NCBI GenBank assembly: GCA_954871525.1
Contig: OX940864.1
Span: 5,760,001 to 5,824,000 of the forward strand
Origin: Parietaria judaica
Lineage: Eukaryota > Streptophyta > Magnoliopsida > Rosales > Urticaceae
Length of the DNA stretch: 64,000 bases
Reading direction: 5' to 3'
A program made the translations under genes and the position numbers. The notes under the pieces were generated by a model. The model searched no databases. It was given only the letters and a program-made list of their open reading frames with translations, and had not been told where the DNA came from. Within the stretch, counting starts at the first letter, position 1. Each line of letters begins with the position of its first letter. This document shows positions 22,722 to 33,815 of this stretch, piece after piece.

Positions 22722-25603
22722 TTACATTGCAAGATCAGCAGATATCTTCTTGCACAGAACTGACCGTCTACCATGTTTGCTCTTCCTCTTGGACAATTTC
22801 TTCTCCAGATTCTTCACCCTGTCACTGAGGGTAAATATGACATTTAGCTGTTGCTGCCCCGCTTCGATCAGTTTCTCCATCGTCTCTCTCAGCTTCTCGT
22901 TCTCCTCCACGGCCGTCCCAGATTTCCCGGTAGACATATCAGCTTTGGCCGGCATAGACTCCAGTATGTCTTCACTTTTTACAGTGATCTCCTCGATGCA
23001 TCGCTCCTCGTCTTCCTTCGCTTTGCCCGTTTGTATCTCCTGAAGAGGCTCTTCTGGTTTCTTGATGTCACTAGGGTTCTGATTCAGGTCTTCCTCGTCG
23101 AATAGGTCGTGTTCTTCTTCACGCATCTCCATTGACTCGGACACCGTGACTGATTTGACTTCTCTACCACCATCCTCTTTGATTTGTTTGATGTTCTCTT
23201 CTGTTTCGGCTTTGATGACTTCTTCAGGGAATTCAGTAATGTCGCTTTCCCCGATCTCCTGGGGCATATTGGCAACATGGAGAACGTCTTGCTGAACTTC
23301 TTCCATGGGAGCTTCTTCCACTTCTTCATTTGTAACACAAACATCTTCGGGCTCGTCTCTTTCTTCCATGTTAGCTTCTGCATTAGGATTTTCTGTCTTC
23401 GGATCACGCCCCGCTTGATCGTCCACGACATCACCTTCTGAGACCATCACATCTCCGTCACCGTTGAATGTTTTTATAACACCATTGACGGAAAGAATCC
23501 GATCTTGACCGAATTCAATGGCATCAGAAACTGTATCGGCATCAGAACTCCGGTCGTCCAGAGATTCTTGTTGTATTTCAAGCTTGCTTCCGTTTCTCTT
23601 ACCTTCTTCGATCACATTGGAAGCTGTATCAGCATCAGCACTCCGTTCATCTGGCGATTCTTGCTGTATTTCAAGTTTGCTTCCGTCTCTCTCACCTTCA
23701 TCGCATACATTGGAAGCTGTATCAGCATCAGACCTCTGTTCATCCGGCGATTCTTGCTGTTTTTCAAGCTTGCTGCCGTTTTTCTCACCTTCTTCGCTCA
23801 CATTGGAGGCTGTATCAGCAGCAGAACTCTGTTCGTCCAGCGATTCTTGCTGTATTTCAACCTTGCTTCCGTCTCTCTCACCTTCGCTCACATTGGAAGC
23901 TGTATCGGCATCAGAACTCCGTTCGTCCGGCGATTCTTGCTGTTTTTCGAGCTTGCCTTCGTTTGTTTCATCTTCTTCGATCACATTGGAAGCTGTCCCC
24001 GCATCAGAGCTCCGTTTGTCTGGTGATTCTTGCTGCTGTTCAAGCTCACTTCCGTTTCTCTTCCCTTCAGTACCGGCCTCGTCTACAGATTCAGAAGCGC
24101 ATAGCTCTGCTTTCGGTTTTTCATTGATCACAAGAGAGTCCAACTTCTCTTGGAGGGTCACAAGCTCCTTTGCCAAAGATTTTCTTACGTCCCTAAGACT
24201 TTGATGGAGACCCTGTTAAAAAGAACAAAATGAAATCAATCACAATAAAGTAAATATCAAAAGCTTGATAAATCCGTAAACCTGTGACAGAAATCGAATC
24301 GAAATCTGTTACGAAGTAAGCAAGTATGTACCTGTACAGTGTCCAGTTTCAGCAGAAGCCTCATAATGGTTTCTGCAAGCACCAGCTTTTTCTTATCAAC
24401 CTCTCCGAGACCACAAGCCGATTCCAGTGCTCGAATACCGTCATGAACATCAAGCATTTGCTTGCGGACTTCAGCAATTTGCTTCAGCTTCTCAAGCGGT
24501 CGTGACCTCCGGATCTCATAGCCACGGAATGCAGATTGAATTCTTAGAGCCGCTTCCAAATCCGAAAGTTTCTCCTTCTCAGGCTTCCTGGTTGAATCTC
24601 CAGCTTTCTCAACTATATGATTCTCCGAGGACTCAGACGGGATACACGGCGATATTTCAGTATTCGGTGATTTCTTCGGGGACGACCCTTCCTTCGATGA
24701 TTTCTTCGGGGAGAAACCTTTTGTGTACTTCTTCGGCAGAGGATCGACTCTCAAACAAACAGGGGGTAATTTGGGGACTTTGGGCGAGGATGAATCACTT
24801 GTCTTGTTATTCTCCTCGTCGGCCTCGGATTTCTTCTCTTCTTTGTGCGGATCAATCCAATTTACAGCTATGTCCTTCTCCACACATGGTTCGGGATTTT
24901 CAAAGCTCTTACCGCCACCAAGATGGCATTTTTGGGAGGTCTTTACTTCCTTACCCTCCTTATCTTCGAGTTCATCTGCCCTTCTGTAATGTGGATTCAT
25001 CCAAATGATCGGAAATGGGGATGGCCTAGTTTGATCTTCTCCGTCCTTTGTTCTTTCACTTTCTTCCATGTTTCGTCTCTCGCTCTTCTGATCCCGAGCT
25101 CTCTTCTCGCCTTCGCCGTTCATCAGATGGTTGATCTTGTCCATATCAAGAGGAATCCATCCATTCCAATCATTCAGTTTCTGTCCCTCTTCTTGAATCT
25201 TCTTCGATGTATCTTCCTTCTGGTGATTAGGGCACCCACAACAATGATGCTTTCGACTCCAAGCTCCATCATTTTCAGAACCATACGGTGGCATCTCAGG
25301 AGCATAATAAACGGGATAAGGCTCGGGGTAATACGGCATACCGTAGGGTGCAATATAAGGCACCGGTGACGGCATCATAGCAGGAAACGACGGCCTGAAA
25401 CCATGGTGTCCCGACACGCCTCCGTGGCTGTAGCTTGGAGTGAAAGGCATTGGAGCAGGGAAGCTATAGTTGCAGCCGTAAGGCCACGACTCGTACACCA
25501 TTGGAGGCCTCGAAGGAATATAAGCTGGGACGGTTTTATGACATCCGTTTTGGTGTCTTAGGTGCGGGTCCGATGAGTCCATGAAACCGTACACAGGAAA
25601 CAT
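22722..25603 (-). CDS. BAG6: BAG family molecular chaperone regulator 6
   Basis: Two coding exons, 25603-24332 and 24212-22722, joined in phase 0 across a 119-bp intron (CAG|GTACAT ... TTTAACAG|GGT), give 920 residues. The N-terminus is rich in Pro, Tyr and Met (about 1-110). A KLPPVCLRVDPLPKK motif precedes an IQ calmodulin-binding motif (about 351-366, IQSAFRGYEIRR), which runs into a BAG domain (about 367-450) split by the intron. Six 31-residue acidic repeats (477-662) follow, then a C-terminal coiled coil (ENEKLRETMEKL...). The layout and motifs match Arabidopsis At2g46240. BAG proteins bind Hsp70; BAG6 is a stress-induced, calmodulin-binding member linked to cell death and fungal resistance. 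I chose MFPVYGF (25603) as start because it matches the family; the frame is open 8 codons further, back to a splice acceptor, without an ATG. Confidence 0.93.
23499..24056 (-). repeat. Six tandem 93-bp coding repeats in BAG6
   Basis: Codes for six copies of a 31-residue unit with the core QQESPDERSSDADTASNV, followed by a variable acidic EEGERNGSKLE spacer. The copies differ by point changes and keep the frame. The unit is not in the Arabidopsis protein as I remember it, so it is probably a lineage-specific expansion of the acidic tail. Confidence 0.9.
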
Positions 25604-25629
25604 TTCCGGCCTTATCTTTTCAAACAAAT

Positions 25630-26120
25630 CTGCATCAGACGAAAAAAAAATAAAAAAAATTGTTAGTGTTGAAACACAATGTGTACTATAATTCAGTTTC
25701 TATCACCAAACATTGCAGAAATCAGAGATCACAAGTATTTTCAATTCAACCCAATATTCTATCTGAGAGTTTTCATATAGATTCAACACTCGTATAGTAG
25801 CCAAGAAAGACAATGATCAAACTCAAACAATTTTCAGCACAATTTAGGAAATCAGAGACATGAAATCAACAGGTAAACCAAATCGAAAAAACGGAGACAT
25901 CATAATCGCAATTAGACACACACACTAATCTGATTCCCCAAGAAAAAGTCACAATCGCCATATCTCAACCAGTTCAAGAGATCATTTCTCAACCAAATCG
26001 TCTCAACCAATCTCAGAGAACAATTTCTATGCATATACAACTGTTTTGAGCTCTCATCGTCTTAGCTAATTCATCAAGAACAATCGCAAAACGCATCAGC
26101 TAAAGGAGAGAGGAACTTAC
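25630..26120 (-). other. Likely 5'-UTR intron of BAG6
   Basis: Minus strand: donor AAGT|GTAAGTTCC at 26120 and acceptor TGATGCAG at 25630 after a long T tract. The second UTR exon then runs 26 bases to the ATG at 25603. Splice consensus only. Confidence 0.7.
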
Positions 26121-26303
26121 ACTTGCCCTGTAAAACTGAAAACAAATGCTCCGACCAGACGATTCCACGATCCGAGTGACTCAGTAATCAGCTCCAGAAA
26201 TCGGTCCACAAACCCGAAATGAAAAAGGGAAATGGGAATTCTCTTGTCTCTCTTGGCTTTGAATGTGCTTTTCGAATGAGTCGAGAAGGAATCCATGGCG
26301 GCG

Positions 26304-26310
26304 TTTTATA
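26304..26310 (-). promoter_or_regulatory. BAG6 TATA box
   Basis: TATAAAA on the minus strand, within GGTATAAAACGCC. It would set transcription start near 26275, giving a first exon of about 155 bases before the UTR intron donor. Confidence 0.6.
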
Positions 26311-26334
26311 CCGGAGCTCTGGAAGTTCGAGAGG

Positions 26335-26346
26335 TTTCGCGCGAAA
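26335..26346. promoter_or_regulatory. Palindromic E2F-type site in the BAG6 promoter
   Basis: TTTCGCGCGAAA is a perfect 12-base palindrome containing the E2F/DP consensus TTTSSCGC on both strands, about 25 bases upstream of the TATA box. Confidence 0.45.
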
Positions 26347-26379
26347 TCTGAGGGAGAGAGAAGTCTCTGGATCTTTCGT

Positions 26380-26394
26380 GCCACGTCACACGTG
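26380..26394. promoter_or_regulatory. G-box/ABRE pair in the BAG6 promoter
   Basis: On the minus strand CACGTGTGACGTGGC contains a G-box CACGTG (26389-26394) and an ABRE-like GACGTGGC (26380-26387) two bases apart, about 70-85 bases above the TATA box. Paired ACGT elements are typical of ABA- and stress-responsive plant promoters. Confidence 0.6.
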
Positions 26395-26454
26395 ACCGTT
26401 TTTACCAGACTTTTACTAATTGGCTATTTGACTAATTTAGGTAAGGCTGCGCAA

Positions 26455-26782
26455 TTTAGCATTTAGCGGGCCGATCCATCCCGCCGAACCTGAAATTCTC
26501 GGGCTGAAGGTACAGTTTGGGCTGGGCCGCCCGACGCAAGATAACTGTTTTGTTTATATTTTTAAATGATTTTTATTTCAGTATTACGTTTTCAATATTT
26601 TTAAATTTTCGGTATTATTTAAACTTTTCTAATAATAACAATAATCATTGTATCTAAATTCTAAACGATCTTTTTTTTTTCAATTAATTTTTTTGAAGAA
26701 GCTGGATATGAGGCTTGAGCTTCGGACTTCGGGCTGGTCCGCCCGAGCCCCAGCAGCCCGAAGCCACCCGGATGCCCAACTT
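26455..26782. repeat. GC-rich repeat relic beside a hAT fragment
   Basis: GC-rich ends (26462-26540 and 26710-26780) with gggccgcccg, ccgcccgagcccc and gcagcccgaagcc words flank an AT-rich centre. It abuts the hAT-like fragment at 26783 and continues in kind at 27076, as if that fragment sits inside it or replaced its middle. Confidence 0.4.
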
Positions 26783-27075
26783 TTATGAAATTTATGCTTA
26801 TTTAATAAATTAAGTTGTTGAATTGATGAACATAAAAAATTATTAGTAAACTTTAAAATTTTAGTTAATATAATTAAATAAATTAAGTTAAACAAGTGTA
26901 AATTGAGTTATTTTATCATTTTAAAATACGTGAATCTATTAAATGGGTTAAACAGGTAGACACAATAAACACAATATTTAAATGGGGCGGGTCTATCTCA
27001 TCTTCTAACACTAGTAATAAATGGGACAGGTTACGTCTACATTTAATAAATGAAAAACGATTAAGACCCGGCATG
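26783..27075 (-). mobile_element. Broken copy of the 12382 hAT-like element
   Basis: Read on the minus strand, this matches the left half of the element at 12382-12945 (positions about 12410-12700): CATGCCGGGTCTTAATCG, then GTTAGAAGATGAGA, then GTGT-CTACC and AACCCATTTAA. Neither terminus is present. Confidence 0.7.
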
Positions 27076-27232
27076 TACTCGAGGGCATACGGGCGGGCCC
27101 CACAGGCCTGGGTCCGACCCGTCCGAGCCTGACCAGCACGCAAGCCTCGAGGCCCCGCGACTGTGACCCATCTCGGGTTGCCAGCCCCGAGCTTGAGCTT
27201 CATGCGAGCTGCCCGCCCGGCGCCCATGTCGT
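27076..27232. repeat. GC-rich repeat relic
   Basis: A strongly GC-rich block (gggcgggccccacaggcc, gagcctgaccagc, cgcccggcgccc) directly joined to the hAT-like fragment. A 103-codon minus frame here is a product of composition. Confidence 0.45.
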
Positions 27233-27539
27233 GGTATTTTTTTTAAAAAAAGAAATCTTAATTGCAGCTTTAGTCCTTAATTTAATGCTTCCAAATGTGG
27301 TAGATAGTGCAGAGAGCAAATATTGAGACTTCGGGGTGAAATTTTTGTGATATTTTTTGTTTGTGTTGGCTAAAATTTTGTAATGTAATTTAAATAATAT
27401 GTTAAGATAAATATTCAGAATGAAAAAAATAATTATATTGATTGATAAAGTCGTAACAAAAATACAAAGAAGAACGGTAAAAATAACAACAGTTATTATT
27501 CTTCGTTGTTCTCAATATCGTCGTCGCGGTAGAATTGGT

Positions 27540-28519
27540 CGAATTGAGCGATGTAGCTTTTTGCTCGGGTTTGACTCAGTTGTGCTTCCGGCGATCTCTT
27601 CTAATTCAATCCCTCAAAATCATAAGCTCCTCGATGTGGTCCTCCATTAGCGAATGTCGTCGATCGTTGATTAGATTTTTGCTAAGACTAAAGGCGAATT
27701 CCGATTAGACCGTCGAATCCGGGATGCAAAGGAAGTCGCATGCCATCCGTGATAGAATGGGAAACTCCATCTTGTTGTCCTCCCACCATTTGATGATCAA
27801 CAAAGTGCGTTCTTTCGTTGAAAACATGAGTTGTGGAATATTTTTGTACTTGGTCACTTCGTCGATGACCCGTCTCGGCTTGTAAAGGAATATCTTGGTG
27901 GCCCCATCACGCTTTTGATTGATTTATTTCCATCCGACTCATCATCGCATATTCTCGCCATTTCATTTATAAACGCAAATGGTGGCGGATCGGTTGAAGT
28001 TGGATTTTGCGTAGGTTAAGCCTGTTCCTACGTGCTTGGTGCTTCTGGTCTCCATCGTCGTTAGTATTCCCTATACATATTACCAAAATGAATCTTAATG
28101 TCCTCAAAATAAGAAGCATAGTACAATCTATCATCATCACCCGATGTTTTATCTCCGATTCCATGTAAATGATAATCTAAACCGATTAATCTAGCCCTTG
28201 GATCTAAGATTAATGCTATAGCGTAAGAAAAAGGATCCGGGTCCCAATATTGACGATATTTTTCCATCATGTTAGTAATAATAGGAGTAATCAATGGATT
28301 AGCAACATAACTAGGCCTAGCAATTGTGGTCCCATAAGCGGAAATAGATTTAGTGATCCCAAAACGGCGATGGGAGAGAGATTGAGAGAAAGGGTTATGG
28401 GGCGATGAAAATGGGGATCCCTTTAGTTTTTTTTTTTTTTCCTTTTTATACTCGGTCTCAGGGGTAAAATAGAAGAAGAAAAAAACTGTTAACACATTAG
28501 TTTGTAACTTTTGGAACAT
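27540..28519 (-). pseudogene. hAT transposase relic (C-terminal half)
   Basis: Minus strand, N to C. The frame 28519-28061 ends in a stretch with MMEKYRQYWDPDPFSYAIAL, ILDPRARLIGLDYH and YFEDIKIHFGNMY, typical of the RNase-H-fold region of plant hAT transposases. After a break, another frame (about 27850-27600) carries LLIIKWWEDNKMEFPILSRM, then CDFLCIPDSTV, a stop and SEFAFS, the C-terminal dimerisation domain. The N-terminal zinc finger is missing and stops interrupt it, so it is dead. It could belong to the same superfamily as the small elements at 2675 and 12382, but shared ends are not visible. Confidence 0.75.
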
Positions 28520-28539
28520 TCATGTCCAAGTATCGGTTT

Positions 28540-28929
28540 TCACTCTAATTCATCACTAGATAATAAATTTTCTTAACTAAAATGTCGTCACAATAGCGTT
28601 TAAATACCAAGACTAGACCTCAGTCTATTTTCTTACTTAGCTTACTCTAATACTATGCATAATTAACATAATTGAAAGTAAATTTTAAATGAAAAAAAAT
28701 CCTAATTAGGGAATAATTTTATCAGTACTTATTCCGTAATTAATGGGTGCTTCCTTCCGCCTCACGGGTTTTATAACATGTCGACTCGCACACATGTCAG
28801 ACTCAAATTGCATTTTGATTATTTGTTGGGGAGAAATCGACCTTAAAAAAATTTAATAGACATGAAGGAAAATAATACAAGAACAGACCCTTTCTAGTAT
28901 GTCAAACTTAATAATGAAGAGTATTTTGT
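28540..28929. other. AT-rich spacer between two transposon relics
   Basis: No gene, LTR or terminal repeat could be recognised. A left LTR for the copia element would be expected here and is absent. Confidence 0.6.
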
Positions 28930-28947
28930 CTTGGCCATAATGAGAAG

Positions 28948-31900
28948 TGCTACAATTGTTAGAAGCTCGGGCACTTTGCTTCAGAGTGCCGCAGCAGGAA
29001 CAAAGGCGAGGAAGCGAATCTGACTAGATTCTACGAAGACCAGCCAGCGTTGATGTTTGCCAAACAGGAGGTGAGCTTGGACGGACAAGAAGACGAGGAG
29101 ACGATCCTCGTAGGCGAGAGAGAGCAGACCTGCCCGGAGAGCAGAGAGCAGACCTGCTTGGAATCCGAGCAGAGACCACAGACCAGCGACCAGAAAGCTC
29201 CGATCAGAGACTAGAGACCAGAGAACAAACCTGCTCGGAGAAGAAGACCACTGAGATGGTGTTCCTGATCGAGGACAAGGTTATTGGGAACCTCCTCGTT
29301 GACAGAGAGCAGAAAGTCTCTACCGATGTCTGGTACCTAGACAATGGCTCGAGCAACCACGTGACAGGAGATCGAGCTAAGTTTGAAGAGCTCGATGAGA
29401 AGATCACGGGGAGCGTGGAATTCGGCGACGGCTCAATCGTCGAAATTAGAGGCAGAGGGTCCATCCTGTTCGTGTGCGAGAACGGGGACCAACGCCTTAT
29501 AACCCAGGTGTACTACATTCCAAAGCTGAAGAGTAACATCATCAGCCTCGGACAGATGACAGAGATTGGCAACACAGTGGTGATGTCTGGTCCCTATCTG
29601 AAGATGTGGAACAGAAGTGGCAATCTGCTGATGAAGGTGAAGAGAACGCCGAACAGGTTGTACGAGATTCTCATGGAAACAGGCCAGTCCGTCTGCTTAA
29701 TGGCGTCCCTAGCAGACCCGGCCTGGTTGTGGCATGCGAGACTTGGGCACGTAAACTTTTACGCACTCAAGATGATGTGAGAGAAGGAGATGGCCTTTGA
29801 GGTTCCCAAGATTGAACACCTCAACCAGCTATGCAAATGCTACATGATCGCGAAACAGGCTAGAGTGCCATTTCCGATCAAGGCCAAATTCCGAGCAGAA
29901 CGACCTCTCCAATTGGTGCATGCGGACCTCTGTGGTCCAATCACCCCAGCAACTCTAGCCGGAAGCAAGTATTTTCTACTACTTGTTGACGACTACAGTC
30001 GCTGGATGTGGATTTACACACTCAAGGAGAAGAGTGGAGCCTTTGAAGTCTTCAAGAGGTTCAAGAGGCTCGTGGAGAATGGGTCAGAACACAAGATGAA
30101 GGTCTTGAGAACAGACCGAGGTGGAGAGTTCACATCCCAGCAGTTCGGAGAGTTCTGCGATGAGGAAGGAGTCTAGCGCCACCTGACCGCACCGTACACT
30201 CCCCAGCAGAACGGTGTGGTGGAGAGACGAAACCGGACAGTGATGGATACATCAAGGAGTTTGCTAAAGAGTATGCAAGTCCCGGCGAGGTTTTGGGGAG
30301 AAGCAGTTAGACACGCGGTCTATTTGCTTAACCGTCTGCCGACGAAGGCGCTAGGAGAGTGCACACCCTACCAGGCATGGAATGGGAAGAAACCCCACTT
30401 GGAGCACTTGAGAGTGTTTGGGTGCACCGCACATGTGAAGACTGTGGGTCCTCATCTCAAGAAGCTCGATGACAGGAGTCAGTCGATGGTGTACCTTGGT
30501 GTTGAAGACGGAAGCAAGGCACACAAACTCTTTGACCCCTGACGCGGCAAGATCCAGGTGAGCAGAGATGCCGCGTTCAAAGAAGAGAAGAAGTGGGATT
30601 GACGCGACGAGAACGGAAACCCCGAGCAGAACTCGGTTGAGTTCGTAGTCGAAGAAGAAGAGGGCGTTGCCGAGCAGGAAGGTACCCCCACTAGCTCATT
30701 CAGCTCGGGTACCCCCTCCAGCTCGGGTACCCCCACCAGCTCTGGTACACCTACCAGAGATTCCTGCTCGGGTAGACCCAGGACACCCAACCCGAGCAGA
30801 CTCAGCTCGTCCAGCTCAGGAGATTCCTCGATCAAGGATGGCCTAAGAGGATTCCGTCCCCTAGCTGAAGTCTAGGAAGAGTCACAGGAAGTGGAGATGA
30901 ACCTAGAAGAGTTGTCCTTGTTGTGCGCCGAGGAGCCGGCCAACTACCAAGAGGCAGCTACTGAGCAGGAATGGCAGGAAGCAATGGAGAAGGAGCTGGA
31001 GTCCATAGAGAAGAACAGGACGTGGGAGCTCACCGACCTGCCCAAATGGCAGAAACCCATTGGCTTGAAGTGGGTCTACAAACTGAAGAAGGACACCGAG
31101 GGGAAGGTCCTAAAGCACAAGGCAAGGCTAGTAGCCAAAAGCTTCGTGCAGAGGCAAGGAGTTGACTTCGAGGAAGTCTTTGCTCTCGTGGCGAGACTAG
31201 ACACGATCAGACTCATCCTAACCCTAGCAGCTCATCGAGGTTGGGAGATTCACCACATGGATGTCAAATCGACATTCTTAAATGGTGACCTCGAGGAAGA
31301 AGTCTACGTCAGTCAACCTGAAGGTTTTGGTGTAAAGGGCAAGGAGAAGAAGGTGTACAAGCTCTCCAAGGCTCTATACGGGCTACGTCAAGCTCCAAGG
31401 GCGTGGAACATACGCCTCGACAAGAGTTTGAAGAGTCTTGGATTATCAAAGTGCTCTAGGGAGCAAGCAGTGTACACCAGGAGCAACAGAGAAGAAGTTC
31501 TGCTCGTCGGAGTTTATGTGGACGATCTAATAGTCACTAGATCCAGTGCAGGAGGCGTAGAAGGATTCAAGAAGCAAATGATGGCCGAGTTCGAGATGAG
31601 TGATCTTGGACTACTTTCTTACTACCTTGGCATCGAGGTAGAGCAGAAAAAAGACTGCATCACGTTGAAGTAGTCGTCCTACGCGAGGAAGATCCTTAAG
31701 CAGTTCGAGATGACATATTGCAACCCGAGCAAATACCCAATGGAGGCGAAGCTGCAGCTCGGGAAGGATGCTGAAGAAAGAGAAGTGGATTCCACATTGT
31801 ACAGACGCGTGATCGGGTGTCTGAGGTATTTCACCCACACCCGACCAGACATTTCTCATGTAGTCGGGATAGTTAGTCGTATCACGGAGAAGCCCAAAAG

Positions 31901-32427
31901 TGCACACCAGCGGGCTGTGAAGCACATCTTGTGCTACGTGAAGGGAACGACGGACTACGGGATCCATATAGAAGAGGCAGGGGAGCAGAAGAGCTAGTCG
32001 GCTTCACTGACAGTGATCTGGCCGGTGACATTGATGATAGGAAGAGTACCGGAGGGATGGCGTTCCCTCAACGGGAACCTGGCAATCTCAGAAGTAGAAG
32101 ACTGTAGCTCTATCCTCATGTGAAGCGGAGTTCATGGCAGTAACCGCAGCAGCATGTCAAGCTATGTGGTTGAATGTGATACTGACTGAAGTGACTGGAG
32201 CCGAGCAGAAGCCAGTAACACTCTACGTGGACAACAAGTCCGCAATAGCGCTGATGAAGAACCCAGTATTTTATGGTCGGAGCAAGCACGTAGACACTCG
32301 GTATCATTATATTCGCGAGTGTGTGGAGAAGCGGAAGATCATCGTGGAGTTTGTCAGCACGAAGGAGCAGCGGGCAGACATACTCACCAAGGCTCTAGCA
32401 AGAGTTAAGTTCGCGGAGATGAGATGA
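28948..32427 (+). pseudogene. Copia gag-pol remnant with multiple stops
   Basis: Zinc knuckle CYNC...GHFASEC near 28948, with a stop inside. The protease site reads LDNGSSNHVTG (29330-29370). The pre-integrase WLWHARLGH ends at a TGA (29778). Integrase follows, with HADLCGP, TDRGGEF and TPQQNGVVERRNR, broken by TAG at 30174. Reverse transcriptase has DVKSTFLNG, ALYGLRQAPRAW and YVDDL (30891-31670). RNase H carries YVDNKSAIAL (32134-32427). From 29256 to 31997 it is in one frame, broken only by stops at 29778, 30174, 30540, 30600, 30873, 31671 and 31995; RNase H is shifted. It cannot make a working polyprotein. Confidence 0.9.
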
Positions 32428-32480
32428 GAGAGTTGCTCGGGGTAAAGAACCTCGACCCAAGTCAAGCTTACGGGGGAGAA

Positions 32481-33048
32481 TGTGAGTTTAAGCCTGACTT
32501 GGCTCAACCCCTAGCAGAGATCTCCCTAGCAGAGATTTCCCTACCAGGAGTTTCCCCACCAGAGATATCCCTACCAGAGCTTCCCCTAGCAGAGAAGGGC
32601 CCGAGCAAAAATGCCCCTACCAGGAGTGCCCCCGAGCAGAAGTGGCTCCCTAGCAGAAGAGCCCCGAGCAGGAATGCCCCGGGCAGAAATGGACCCTAGC
32701 AGCTCTGCTAGGGACATCCGACCAGAAGTCATCGAAACCCATTCTAGAAGGTGCCAAACTTGAGGAGCAAGTTTGGAAATTTGATTTGATTTGGTTTCCT
32801 GATTCTGTTAGGATTCGAATGTAAATGTATAAGATTTGATTGAGTTTATTTTAGGAAGGTTAGCTAGGGTTTCGTTTTTCTGGTCTCCTATAAATACTTG
32901 AGTTAGTGTTTATTTTGTAACTCCTCTTTTGTATTATTTTTTGCCCTTCGAATTAATAAAAGAGAAAATTCTCCCAAGTTCTTCTTTCTTTGTTCTTGTT
33001 CTTCGTGTGTTGTTCTTTGGTTGCAGATCCAAACAATTGGAACCAACA
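32481..33048 (+). repeat. Right LTR of the copia element
   Basis: Starts TGTGAGTTTAAG directly after the polypurine tract and ends near ACCAACA (33048) or CCAAACA (33035). It has a TATA box TATAAATA at 32889-32896 and AATAAA at 32955-32960, as expected for LTR promoter and polyadenylation signals. Its first 220 bases are a degenerate tandem array of CCTAGCAGAGATTTC-like and CCCGAGCAG-like units. Confidence 0.75.
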
Positions 33049-33213
33049 ATGTAGTATACTAGATGTTGAAAAACATATGCCATTTTTTTAACTTTGTATT
33101 ATATTTGGTTACAAAAATTGTATGTAGTTATCGATTTCAAATTATAAAAAAATTCAATAAAATTTTTACACGTAATATTTATTTTTTACACATAATATTT
33201 TAATTATGGTCAT

Positions 33214-33215
33214 TC

Positions 33216-33263
<48 letters not shown>

Positions 33264-33814
33264 GAGGAACTCACAACGGACATGTCAAAATAGAATAAAA
33301 GGATTGACTTTTTTTTTTCCTGAAGAATTTTGATTTTTATAGTGTGATAGAGTTAAAGGATTGAGACTTTTTCTCTAAAAAAAATTAACTCTCTTAATCT
33401 TAATGACATTTATTGATATCCATTCAATCTTGACATATTAAGAGTTTTGACAACGTATAAACTCTTGGCTTGCAATATTTAATGACGCATTAGAGAATAA
33501 GAATAGGGGATTTCCAAAAAGAGTTGTGTATCAAAACTCATTGAACTTATTTTTGATCGTGCTCTTTTGAAAACAGTGTATCAAAAATTTATTTTTTGCT
33601 TTATCTAAAGAATTGTGTCTTAACAACATTTAACAATATTTTTTATTGATCAATGTGTTCAATTTGCAAGTTTTTTAGAGAATAGAAACAATATAGCGTC
33701 TCAAGACCAACATTGTTAAGTATTTTTTATTAAGTTTGACTAACTTTGTTTAGTAATTTTATTAAGTTTATAAAAAAAATCCGTACAACTGCGCAACGCG
33801 CGGCCATCTACTAG
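33214..33814 (+). mobile_element. Helitron-like non-autonomous element
   Basis: The right end has a GC-rich hairpin (CTGCGCAACGCGCGG; stem GCGC/GCGC plus a wobble pair), 10 bases of spacer and then CTAG at 33811-33814 followed by T, the standard Helitron 3' terminus. The left side begins with a long TA run and AAAAGGAGGAACTCACAACG, like many plant Helitron 5' ends. The exact first base is not certain. About 600 bp, no coding capacity. Confidence 0.6.
33219..33259. repeat. (TA)n microsatellite
   Basis: About 20 TA units at the left end of the Helitron-like element. Confidence 0.95.
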
Positions 33815-33815
33815 T

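Larger units (their letters stand above)
28930..33048 (+). mobile_element. 5'-truncated Ty1/copia retrotransposon
   Basis: Contains, in order, the end of gag (zinc knuckle near 28948), protease, integrase, reverse transcriptase, RNase H, a polypurine tract (CGGGGGAGAA, 32471-32480) and one LTR. Integrase before reverse transcriptase defines Ty1/copia. No left LTR or early gag is seen, so the left side was lost. GAGCAG and CCGAGCAG words recur through the element, notably at 29100-29230, 30620-30830 and in the LTR. Confidence 0.9.

Noticed and set aside
23505..24204. Long plus-strand frames (173 and 228 codons) with regular Ser/Cys-rich repeats
   Set aside because: They are the reverse of the BAG6 31-residue repeats; the minus strand fits a known family end to end.
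32481..33048. Left LTR partner for the copia element
   Set aside because: No second copy of the TGTGAGTTTAAG sequence or the GAGCAG tandem array occurs upstream of 28930.
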